Positions 1 to 5,519 of a stretch of 8,897 nucleotides of DNA are shown one piece after another. The position numbers were made by a program, and so were the translations under genes. Positions within the stretch are counted from its first letter, which is position 1; the number at the start of each line of letters is the position of its first letter. Source of the stretch: Actinomycetes bacterium (GTDB taxonomy: Bacteria; Actinomycetota; Actinomycetes; Actinomycetales; Cellulomonadaceae); NCBI GenBank assembly GCA_023401045.1, contig JAEXEM010000177.1:1-8897 (forward strand), in the 5' to 3' direction. The notes under the pieces were generated by a model. It was not told the DNA's origin, ran no database searches, and was given only the letters and a program-made list of their open reading frames with translations.

Positions 1-1
1 G

Positions 2-343
2 CCCCGCCTCGTGCGCGCGGTGGGGGCGGCGCACCTGCCGGCCGCCGTGCACGCGCTGCGCGTCTTCGAGCGGCACCGGCCCCGTTACCCGCACTGGTTC
101 CTCGCGGACCTCGCCGCGGCGCCCGCGGCGCGCGGGAAGGGAGTGGGGTCGGCGCTGCTCTCGCACCGGCTCGCCGTGGTGGACGAGGCGGGTGCGCCCG
201 CGTACCTCGAGGCGACGACCGACGGCAGCCGTCGGCTGTACGAGCGCTTCGGGTTCCGCGCGGTCGAGACCATCCGCCTGCGCGGTGGGGCGACGGCGAC
301 CGCGATGGTGCGGCCCGCCCGCGGCGCCCCCGCCGAGGGCTGA
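2..343 (+). CDS. GNAT family N-acetyltransferase, C-terminal part (5' end outside window)
   Basis: The frame is open from the left edge and ends at TGA 341-343, so the start lies upstream; the GTG at 11 is only an internal valine codon. GNAT enzymes move an acetyl group from acetyl-CoA to an amine. The visible part is the C-terminal half of the fold. It has the strand HWFLADLAAAP, then the acetyl-CoA pyrophosphate loop ARGKGVGSALL (R/QxxGxG/A) followed by a helix. Next come the strand AYLEATT and the motif SRRLYERFGFR, typical of the last helix and strand. The order matches small soluble actinobacterial GNATs that end in an MVRP-like strand. The substrate cannot be read from the sequence. The gene converges on the DUF385 gene with 27 bases between the stops. 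Family assignment is firm; specificity is unknown. Confidence 0.88.
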   Translation, partial: PRLVRAVGAAHLPAAVHALRVFERHRPRYPHWFLADLAAAPAARGKGVGSALLSHRLAVVDEAGAPAYLEATTDGSRRLYERFGFRAVETIRLRGGATATAMVRPARGAPAEG

Positions 344-370
344 CACCGGGACGCCGGGTCCGTCGCGGTC

Positions 371-907
371 TCAGGCGGCGACGACGCGCAGCACGGGGTG
401 GTCGCCTGCGACGGCGGCGAACTCGGTGAGCGGGGCGTGCCGGTCGACGGCGACGTGCGGGCGGGCGCCGGGTGCGATCTGCAGGTAGTGCCGCAGGAGC
501 GGCGCGCGCTCGGCCACGGGGACGTCGACGAGCCGGACGTGCTCCGGTCGCGGTGCGTGCAGGACGGCGCGGCCGCCGTCGGCCGCCGCGTTGCGGACCC
601 ACTGCGCGTCGGGGCCCAGCATCGAGACGAGGTACCGCTCGCCGCCGTGGCGCAGGAGCACGAGCGGCAGGCGCACCGGGCGGCCGCTCACCCGGCCGCG
701 GACCTCGAGCGTCACCGCGCGCCCGCCGAGCGTGAGGATGCCGTGCCGGTACTGCCAGGCCGCGACGGCGTTGAGCCACCGCGCGAGCGCCGACGGCCGC
801 CCGCCGGGGTACATCCAGCGCTTGAGGACGTGCGCCGGGCGGATGCGGTCCGCGCTCGCGCCCGGCTCTTCGTGCGGTGCCGCACCCGGCTCTTCGTGCG
901 GTGCCAT
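371..907 (-). CDS. DUF385 / nitroreductase-family deazaflavin (F420)-dependent oxidoreductase, Ddn-like
   Basis: 178 residues, probably cytoplasmic. The core at residues 60-120 carries TLEVRGRVSGRPVRLPL, then GGERYLVSMLGPDAQWVRN and GGRAVLH. This is the pattern of the DUF385/Ddn split-barrel family, whose studied members use reduced F420 to reduce quinones or nitro compounds. The ATG at 907 is chosen because an AGGGGGA Shine-Dalgarno sequence sits a few bases upstream on the minus strand, and a strong promoter lies about 50 bases further up. Residues 2-9 and 10-17 are an exact tandem repeat (APHEEPGA) from a 24-bp DNA duplication; homologues usually lack such a leader, so it is probably a recent, functionally light addition. 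It converges on the GNAT gene. The family call is strong. The physiological substrate is unknown, and the F420 preference is inferred from the family. Confidence 0.88.
   Translation of the reverse strand: MAPHEEPGAAPHEEPGASADRIRPAHVLKRWMYPGGRPSALARWLNAVAAWQYRHGILTLGGRAVTLEVRGRVSGRPVRLPLVLLRHGGERYLVSMLGPDAQWVRNAAADGGRAVLHAPRPEHVRLVDVPVAERAPLLRHYLQIAPGARPHVAVDRHAPLTEFAAVAGDHPVLRVVAA
861..904 (-). repeat. 24-bp tandem duplication at the start of the DUF385 gene
   Basis: The 20-base unit CCCGGCTCTTCGTGCGGTGC occurs at 861-880 and again at 885-904, so the period is 24 bases. Because the period is a multiple of three, it keeps frame and doubles the peptide APHEEPGA just after the start codon. The copies are identical over all 20 bases, which suggests a recent replication-slippage event. 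Confidence 0.9.
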
Positions 908-955
908 GCGTCCCCCTGCGGCTCCACCACGCGGGGCGCCCTGCCCCCGGCGGCG

Positions 956-985
956 ACGCTAGGGAGCCGGTCCTCCGCCGGTCAA
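956..985 (-). promoter_or_regulatory. SigA/HrdB-type promoter of the DUF385 gene
   Basis: Read on the minus strand, TTGACC (985-980) is followed after exactly 18 bases by TAGCGT (961-956). These match the actinobacterial housekeeping elements TTGACN and TANNNT. The transcript would begin near 949, leaving a leader of about 40 bases that contains the AGGGGGA ribosome site before the ATG at 907. This is the best promoter-like pair I found in the window. Confidence 0.7.
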
Positions 986-1071
986 GGGTGCGCCGGACCG
1001 CGGCGTCCCGCCCTCAGCGGCCCCGGGAGCCGGGCTCCATGTCGTCGGTGATCCACGGCCGCCCCATCCCG

Positions 1072-1097
1072 CGAGCAGCCGCCGCGGCGGCTGCTCG
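1072..1097. repeat. Perfect 26-bp GC-rich palindrome (terminator or protein-binding site)
   Basis: The left half CGAGCAGCCGCCG is followed directly by its exact reverse complement, so the 26 bases read the same on both strands. It lies in the 297-bp non-coding gap between the DUF385 gene and the PH-like gene, about 108 bases past the stop of the latter in its reading direction. In RNA it would form a very stable hairpin with almost no loop. No T-run follows on either strand, so it could be an actinobacterial I-type terminator without a U tract, or a dimeric operator. The rest of the gap shows only the DUF385 promoter and a weak 17-31 codon open frame. Confidence 0.6.
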
Positions 1098-1204
1098 GCT
1101 CACGGGCACGAGGATCCATCGTCCGCGGCCTCCCGGGGGCGTCGCCCGCGCAACCGCGTCCGGTCGGGCCGCGACCCACGGGGCCCTGGGCGTGCGCGGA
1201 GGCC

Positions 1205-2164
1205 TCAGGCGGCGACGCCCGCGACCAGCGCGTGGAGCGCGGACCCCTCGGGGGCGACGAGCCCGACCTCGGACCTGCCGAGCGTGCAGGTCACCTCGAC
1301 CACGCCGTCGTAGAGAGGGTGCGGGGAGAGGGAGATCGCCTCCAGCCGAGCCAGCGGCAGCACGAGGCGGGACGCGGAGTGCTGCGGTACGCGGCCCCTG
1401 GTCACCCACGCGCTGCGGGCGTGCACCTCGACGGCCCGGTCGTCACCGGCGACGACGGCTCCCTGCAGGGTGGCGGGGGAGAGGGCGTGCGAGACCCGGG
1501 CCGCGAGCGTCGCGACCCCGGCTGCCCGCACGGTCAGCGGGGTGCGCCCGTGGCACGTCCACGGCACGAGCGCAGGGTTGGCGCGGACCGCCGCGGTGAC
1601 GTCGGCGACGAGGGCGAGGTCGTCGCGCCCCGGGTCGAGGGGGCACGGTGCCAGGGCACCGCCGGCGGCGGCGAGCGCCCGCCCGACGAGGGTCGGCGCA
1701 CCGCTCGTCGCGCCCTCGCGCAGCAGGTCGACGAGCCGCGTCACCTGGGCGCGCGACGACCCGCTGAACCGCACGGCGAGCGCTCCGCCGTCCTCGGTGC
1801 GGACCGTGAGCCGCCCGTCGAGCAGGTCGACCGACTCCCGCACCGCGACGACGTGCGCGAGGGGGACGGTGCGCACGTCGTAGCCGGTGCCGGCCGGTGC
1901 GGCACGGTCGCCTCGCCGCCCCGCCGGGCGTTCGGTCGCACGGCGGCTGAGCACCGTCAGCGTCGTCGCGTCGACGACGAGCAGGTGGTCGTAGAGGTCC
2001 ATGCCGGCGGTCACCTCACGCCGGTGGACGTCGCGCGGCACCTTGAGCACGAGACGCGCGGCGTCGAGGTCGAGCGGGTGGTCCCGGTAGAGGCGCGGCA
2101 CGTCGGCGGGCGAGGTGACCTCGTCGATCCACGGCCCGAAGCGGTCGTACTCGGTGGCGCTCAC
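1205..2164 (-). CDS. Conserved actinobacterial hypothetical protein with two PH-like domains
   Basis: 319 residues, no signal peptide and no membrane helix, so probably cytoplasmic. Residues 1-57 are a lead segment containing DRFGPWIDEV and PADVPRLYRDHPLDL. Residues 58-149 form alternating hydrophobic strands (YDHLLVVDATTLTVLSRR, then VRTVPLAHVVAVRESVDLLD, then GRLTVRTEDGGALAVRF) closed by the helix QVTRLVDLLRE, the layout of a bacterial PH-like domain. Residues 200-319 repeat the same plan, ending in the helix SALHALVAGVA. The C-terminal copy is more divergent. The start is GTG 2164-2162, with only a weak ribosome site. It is preferred because the conserved-looking lead begins there; ATG at residue 55 would remove it. 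It lies 93 bases downstream of the DUF1905 gene on the same strand and may share its transcript. The domain call is inference from strand pattern; function is unknown. Confidence 0.75.
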   Translation of the reverse strand: MSATEYDRFGPWIDEVTSPADVPRLYRDHPLDLDAARLVLKVPRDVHRREVTAGMDLYDHLLVVDATTLTVLSRRATERPAGRRGDRAAPAGTGYDVRTVPLAHVVAVRESVDLLDGRLTVRTEDGGALAVRFSGSSRAQVTRLVDLLREGATSGAPTLVGRALAAAGGALAPCPLDPGRDDLALVADVTAAVRANPALVPWTCHGRTPLTVRAAGVATLAARVSHALSPATLQGAVVAGDDRAVEVHARSAWVTRGRVPQHSASRLVLPLARLEAISLSPHPLYDGVVEVTCTLGRSEVGLVAPEGSALHALVAGVAA

Positions 2165-2199
2165 GAGGGCCGGGCACCGTCGTCGGTGGTCACTCAGGC

Positions 2200-2205
2200 A
2201 CGGTA
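2200..2205 (-). promoter_or_regulatory. Possible -10 element (TACCGT) for the PH-like gene
   Basis: On the minus strand TACCGT fits TANNNT and lies about 36 bases before the GTG at 2164, in the 93-base gap after the DUF1905 gene. No convincing -35 element is found 16-19 bases upstream, so the gene may instead be co-transcribed with the DUF1905 gene. Confidence 0.25.
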
Positions 2206-2257
2206 GGACCCGGCGGCACCCGCACCCCGGGACCGGTGTGCACCGGGTGGTGGTCGG

Positions 2258-2671
2258 TCAGGGCTGCAGCGCCGGGTCGTCGGCGGGGTCGTAGTAGTCG
2301 TCGTCCGCCGCGGGGTCGTGGACCGGGCGGGGACGCGCGGCGGCCTGCTCGACCGGGGCGTCGTCCGGCGCGTCGTCGTCCTCGCCGTCCTCGACGACGA
2401 CGACGAGCGAGACGTCGTCGCCGAGCTCGACGCCCTCGGCGCGCCGGGCCGCCGTCTTCACCGGCACGAGGAACCCGCCGTCCTTGGGGAAGATCGACGT
2501 CGTGAACGTCGTCGCGCCGAGGGTGACGGTCGCGGGGATGCAGCCCCAGCCGTACGTCACGCGGGAGGCGATCGCCTGCAGCCGTGCCCGCTCGGGCTCC
2601 GGGAGCGCGACGAAGTGGTACGGCGCCGGGCCGCGCCACCAGACCACCTCACCACCGAAGCGGAGCTCCAC
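2258..2671 (-). CDS. DUF1905 domain protein with acidic C-terminal tail
   Basis: 137 residues from the preferred GTG start at 2671. Residues 2-93 match the DUF1905 pattern: ELRFGGEVVWWRGPAPYHFV, then ASRVTYGWGCIPATVTLG, TTFTTSIFPKDGGFLVPVK and AEGVELGDDVSLVVVV. DUF1905 proteins are small beta-barrel proteins of unknown role. Typical members end at about 95-100 residues. This one adds some 44 residues rich in Asp, Glu, Ala and Pro (EDGEDDDAPDDAP ... DDDYYDPADD), probably disordered. The frame stays open upstream to an ATG at 2830, but that stretch is Arg/Gly/Pro-rich and unlike the family. GTG at 2671 puts VELRF at the N-terminus, as in the family; no good ribosome site is seen at either position. 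It is divergent from the HAF gene and precedes the PH-like gene. Confidence 0.82.
   Translation of the reverse strand: MELRFGGEVVWWRGPAPYHFVALPEPERARLQAIASRVTYGWGCIPATVTLGATTFTTSIFPKDGGFLVPVKTAARRAEGVELGDDVSLVVVVEDGEDDDAPDDAPVEQAAARPRPVHDPAADDDYYDPADDPALQP
2371..2402. repeat. 10-bp perfect inverted repeat inside the DUF1905 gene
   Basis: CGTCGTCGTC (2371-2380) is matched by GACGACGACG (2393-2402) across a 12-base loop. It arises because a run of GTC valine codons and a run of GAC aspartate codons sit close together in the gene. It could fold in the mRNA at the junction of the folded domain and the acidic tail, but may be only a by-product of codon choice. Confidence 0.5.
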
Positions 2672-2862
2672 TCCGCGAGCATCGCACCGCGGCCGGGGCG
2701 GCGACACCCCCGCGAGGCCGGGTGAAACCCGCCGCAGGCCCCGTGGCGGGCGGCACCCGCCGCGAGGATCACCCGCGGACCGGCTTGTCGGCCGGCCGCC
2801 CGCACCCCTAGAAACGGACGAGCCGGACATCGCAGGGGGCGGTCGACGGCCCAGGGGGAGAC
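2672..2862. promoter_or_regulatory. Divergent intergenic region between the DUF1905 and HAF genes
   Basis: This region must hold the promoters of both genes. For the plus-strand gene the best pair is TTGTCG (2785-2790), an 18-base spacer, and TAGAAA (2809-2814), but both hexamers depart from consensus. A strong ribosome site AGGGGGAG (2853-2860) lies two bases before the ATG at 2863. Two small hairpins lie toward the DUF1905 side: CGGGT-GAA-ACCCG (2719-2731) and GGCGGG-CGGCA-CCCGCC (2745-2761). They could sit in the 5' leader of the minus-strand gene. No known riboswitch is recognised. Confidence 0.4.
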
Positions 2863-4026
2863 ATGTCCGGACGCCGTCGTCCTGCGCTCGTCGCGGTGCT
2901 GCTCGCCGCTGCCCTCGTCGCCGGGGCCGCCCCGGCGCACGCCGGTCCGCCGCGACCGCCGGCCTGGGAGGCGGTCGAGCTCGGCACGCTCGGCGGCGCC
3001 CGGACCGTGCCGACCGCGGTGAACGACCGCGGTGTCGTCGTCGGGCGCTCGCAGGTCGAGGACGGGCGGTGGCACGCCTTCCGGTGGGAGCGCGGGGTCA
3101 TGACGGACCTCTCGCCGGACGCGCAGGACGGCAACGCGTCCGACGTGTCGAACGCCGGGGACGTCAGCGGCTGGGTGCAGCCGACCGCGGGCGAGTCGTA
3201 CGACGCCGTCCTCTGGCGCGACGGCACGGCGACGCTGCTCGCCGACGACGGCTTCGCCGCGCTCGTCGACGAGCACGGGCGGGTCGCCGGGACCGTCGCG
3301 ACGCCCGAGACGTTCTCGGAGAACCCGTTCGTCTGGCGCGGGGGAGTGCGGACGGACCTCGCGCCGCCGCCGTTCCCCGAGTCGTTCCCCCACGAGTCGG
3401 TCGTCGACCTCAACCGACGCGGCCAGGTGCTCGCCCTGGGCGAGTTCTACGACGACACCGACCTCGCCTACGTGTGGACGGCGGGCACGTTCACCGAGCT
3501 CCGTGCCGGCGGTCTCGTCGTGCGGGGCACGGACCTCGACGACCGGGGCCGCGTCGTCGGCACGGTGAACGTCGGCGGCGGGGCCACCGAGGCGGCGATG
3601 TGGCGGGACGGGCGCATCGTCCGGCTCGGCGTGCTGCCCGGCACGACGATGTCGCGGGCGCTCGCGCTCAACGACGACGGGCTCGTCGTCGGTGCCTCCG
3701 GCACCGACCCCCGACAGGGCGGGACGGCGTTCGTGTGGCAGCGCGGGACGATGCGGGCGCTCATGCCCGTCGGCGACGGGTGGAGCGTCGCGAGCGACGT
3801 CAACGAGCGGGGGCAGGTCGCCGGGCAGCTCGGCCGGACGACGGCCGACGGGACGCAGGTCGCGCAGCCGTTCGTGTGGCAGCGCGGGCGGCTGACGTCC
3901 CTCGGGACGGCGACGGCGGACGACGTCACGGTCGTCGACCTCAGCGAGAAGGGGCACGTCGTCACCGTGACCGGCGACGTCCTCGCCGAGCGTGGTGTGC
4001 TGTGGGTGCCGATGGGCGGGCGCTGA
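2863..4026 (+). CDS. Secreted HAF-repeat protein, predicted beta-propeller
   Basis: 387 residues. Residues 1-27 are a signal peptide: basic SGRRR, a hydrophobic Ala/Leu/Val core, and the cleavage signal AHA before Gly28. The mature protein consists of HAF-family extracellular repeats, each with a turn of the type NDRGVVVG followed by a strand of the type AFVWQRGTM. Tryptophans of this strand fall at residues 75, 118, 158, 205, 247, 292, 339 and 381, at intervals of 40-47. The N-terminal segment LGTLGG can pair with the last strand to close a ring. I infer a seven- or eight-bladed propeller. No sortase signal, lipobox or membrane anchor is visible, so it is probably released or loosely wall-bound. 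HAF proteins have no established biochemical role. The ATG is fixed by AGGGGGAG just upstream. The gene converges on the TMEM175 gene with 14 bases between. Confidence 0.87.
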   Translation: MSGRRRPALVAVLLAAALVAGAAPAHAGPPRPPAWEAVELGTLGGARTVPTAVNDRGVVVGRSQVEDGRWHAFRWERGVMTDLSPDAQDGNASDVSNAGDVSGWVQPTAGESYDAVLWRDGTATLLADDGFAALVDEHGRVAGTVATPETFSENPFVWRGGVRTDLAPPPFPESFPHESVVDLNRRGQVLALGEFYDDTDLAYVWTAGTFTELRAGGLVVRGTDLDDRGRVVGTVNVGGGATEAAMWRDGRIVRLGVLPGTTMSRALALNDDGLVVGASGTDPRQGGTAFVWQRGTMRALMPVGDGWSVASDVNERGQVAGQLGRTTADGTQVAQPFVWQRGRLTSLGTATADDVTVVDLSEKGHVVTVTGDVLAERGVLWVPMGGR

Positions 4027-4041
4027 CCCGGGGCGTCCCGC
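4016..4041. terminator. Candidate hairpin between the convergent HAF and TMEM175 genes
   Basis: GCGGGCGC (4016-4023) can pair with GCGTCCCGC (4033-4041), apart from one bulged T, around a 9-base loop that includes the HAF stop codon. It overlaps the ends of both convergent genes and could terminate in both directions. There is no T-run, so support is weak. Confidence 0.25.
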
Positions 4042-4664
4042 TAGGTGGTCCCGTCCGCGGCCGGCCTCCGCCGCCCCAGACGCGTGAGCGGGCCGGAGAG
4101 CAGGAGCAGCAGCAACCAGAACATCCCGACGCCGGGGAACCCCACGGCGAGCACGAGAGCGAGGAGCAGCAGCGCGAGGGCGACGCTCGCACCGCGCAGC
4201 GACAGCGTGCCGCGCACCTCCGGGCGTTGCAGGAGGGGGTCGCGCACCGCGAGCCACTCGAGGACCAGGAGGCTGCCCGTCGTCACGACCATCGTCGAGA
4301 TGTAGAGCGCGTTGACCGACCGGTCGTCGGTACCCACGTCCGCGAGCAGCTGCGTGGTGAACGGCAGCAGGACGATGCTCGCCAGCCACAGGAAGTTGGT
4401 GCGCAGCAGCGCCGGGGAGTAGTCCTGCAGGTGCTCGAACAACCGGTGGTGGCCCACCCAGAAGCTCGCGATGACGACGAAGCTGATGCCGAACGCGAGG
4501 AACGTGTCCGCCCCGTCGGTGAGCAGCGAGCGCACCGAGGGCGGTGACCCGTCGGTCACGAGGTCGACGAGCGGCAGCACGAGCAGCGTGATCGCGATGG
4601 CGACCGCGGCGTCCGTGAAGTTGACGAGCCGGTCCAGCCCACGGCCCGTGCGGATCCCTGGCAT
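4041..4664 (-). CDS. TMEM175 family (DUF1211) predicted potassium channel
   Basis: 207 residues with six hydrophobic helices at about 15-35, 52-70, 86-107, 117-138, 157-175 and 176-193. Six helices per chain is the known plan of bacterial TMEM175 channels, which assemble as tetramers to conduct K+. The first helix carries the signature RLVNFTDAAVAIAITLLVLP, matching the family motif around FSDA with Ser replaced by Thr. The end of the second helix has FWVGHHRLF, also typical. Family studies place the selectivity constriction in the first helix, and that helix is intact here. ATG at 4664 is preceded by GAGGGGG at good spacing. The short charged C-terminus (RRRPAADGTT) is cytoplasmic by the positive-inside rule. 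Family assignment is firm; conductance and selectivity are inferred. Confidence 0.88.
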   Translation of the reverse strand: MPGIRTGRGLDRLVNFTDAAVAIAITLLVLPLVDLVTDGSPPSVRSLLTDGADTFLAFGISFVVIASFWVGHHRLFEHLQDYSPALLRTNFLWLASIVLLPFTTQLLADVGTDDRSVNALYISTMVVTTGSLLVLEWLAVRDPLLQRPEVRGTLSLRGASVALALLLLALVLAVGFPGVGMFWLLLLLLSGPLTRLGRRRPAADGTT

Positions 4665-4686
4665 CGCGCCCCCTCGCGTCGACCTC

Positions 4687-4692
4687 AGCGTA
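4687..4692 (-). promoter_or_regulatory. Possible -10 element (TACGCT) of the TMEM175 gene
   Basis: On the minus strand TACGCT fits TANNNT and would start a transcript with a short leader of about 16 bases that still contains the GAGGGGG ribosome site. No TTGAC-like -35 element is seen at 16-19 bases upstream. Confidence 0.35.
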
Positions 4693-4875
4693 GGAACACG
4701 TGGGTCGTCCGGCGACGCGACGCCGGCGGGGGCGGGCCCGCGTCCCGTCTCGCCGGGCGGCCCGGGCGCCGGCGTCCGACACTGGCTGCGACGGCGCTCC
4801 CGGCGGCCACGATGCGGCCGGTGCGGGGGCGCCGGCCGACCGGAACGAGGTCACGATGCACGCGGACGACCGGCC

Positions 4876-5510
4876 GTGACGAGCGCCGCCGGGCTCGACC
4901 GCTACGAGGGCCACATCCTCGGCCTGGCCACCGCCGACGGCCGCCGCGTCGTCGTCGGGCGGTGGGTGCGCTCGCCGTGGGGGCCGTTCGCCGACGTCAT
5001 GACGCAGGACGCCCGCGGGCACCGGACGCTGCTCGCACCGGGACCGTGGGTCGCCGACGAGGTCGCCGCGACGTACGTGTTCGACGAGGTCGTCGTCACC
5101 CCGGTCCGGGTGCGCTGCGAGCCCGAGGTGCGCCGGTGGCACGTGACGGCAGGCCGGTTGACCGCCGACGTCACCCTCGGCGGCCGGACACCGCTGGGTG
5201 CGCTGCTCACGGCGCTGCCGCGGGCGCTCACCCGGTCGCGGGTGTTCGCGGAGGCGGTCGACCCGGTCGCCTCGCGCGTCGTGCCCGGGGTCCGGACCGT
5301 CGGCAGCCCGGGAACGGCCGCCGCGAGTGGTACGGCGCGACCGGGCAGCACCGGGTGGTCGCCGCCGACGTCGTGTGGGACGGGCTGGGGTGCGGCGAGC
5401 TGCTGCGTGACGTGCCGCCCGTCGGGTTCGGGTTCTCGTCCGTCCCGCACCGGCCGACGGTCAGCGCGGTCCGGACGACGATCGCCGGGGCGGTGCGCCC
5501 GGGCCGATAG
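4876..5510 (+). pseudogene. Conserved hypothetical protein gene with a frame break at 5307-5313
   Basis: The gene starts at GTG 4876 and reads well for 146 codons (DRYEGHILGLATADG, RRVVVGRWVRSPWGPFADVM, WVADEVAATYVFDEVVVTPV, LVGGRT-like turn, SRVVPGVRTVGSPG). From about 5313 that frame turns Ser/Arg/Thr-rich and has poor third-position GC, although it stays open to TGA 5523. The -1 frame instead continues cleanly as NGRREWYGATGQHRVVAADV, then VPPVGFGFSSVPHRP and TTIAGAVRPGR, ending at TAG 5508-5510. Joining the two gives a smooth protein of 211 residues without membrane helices. The switch falls on C CCG GGA, so one lost C or G, a sequencing error, or -1 ribosomal slippage would each explain it. 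No promoter or clear ribosome site is seen. A tiny frame from ATG 4856, preceded by GAGG, ends at TGA 4877-4879 and overlaps the GTG start. Function is unknown. Confidence 0.72.
5307..5313 (+). other. CCCGGGA: site of frame change, fits X XXY YYZ slippery pattern
   Basis: In the zero frame the codons are AGC CCG GGA. Slipping back one base lets both tRNAs re-pair on CCC GGG, and the next codon is AAC, which enters the good downstream frame. A 6-bp stem GCGACC/GGTCGC (5337-5342 with 5357-5362) lies 23 bases further on, too far for a standard stimulator. The same run of three C and three G is also a likely place for a one-base deletion or base-calling error, which I think is the simpler explanation. 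Confidence 0.45.
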
Positions 5511-5513
5511 CGT
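5508..5513 (+). promoter_or_regulatory. -10 element placed for leaderless transcription of the HNH-like gene
   Basis: TAGCGT fits the actinobacterial TANNNT element. Exactly six bases (GCGCCC) separate it from the A of the ATG at 5520, so transcription would start on the start codon itself. This agrees with the lack of any Shine-Dalgarno sequence before this gene. The first three bases are also the TAG stop of the upstream gene. There is no TTGAC-like -35, which is common for such promoters. Confidence 0.55.
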
Positions 5514-5519
5514 GCGCCC

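Noticed and set aside
1014..1109. Small minus-strand frame of 17-31 codons ending in WITDDMEPGSRGR
   Set aside because: The last codons look gene-like, but there is no ribosome site for ATG 1067 or the GTGs at 1103 and 1109, and part of the frame is just the palindrome read as poly-alanine.
2672..2830. 53-residue N-terminal extension of the DUF1905 protein from ATG 2830
   Set aside because: The extension is Arg/Gly/Pro-rich, has no counterpart in the family, and would occupy the divergent promoter region.
4700..4879. Plus-strand frame of about 59 codons from GTG 4700 up to the start of the broken gene
   Set aside because: It has AGGA before it, but it is Arg-rich, its third-position GC is lower than in the real genes, and it resembles no protein I know. 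Only its last codons remain of interest.
2557..5142. 861-codon minus-strand open frame
   Set aside because: It runs antisense to the HAF gene and across the TMEM175 gene with an Arg/His/Pro-rich product. Long antisense frames like this are normal at this GC content.
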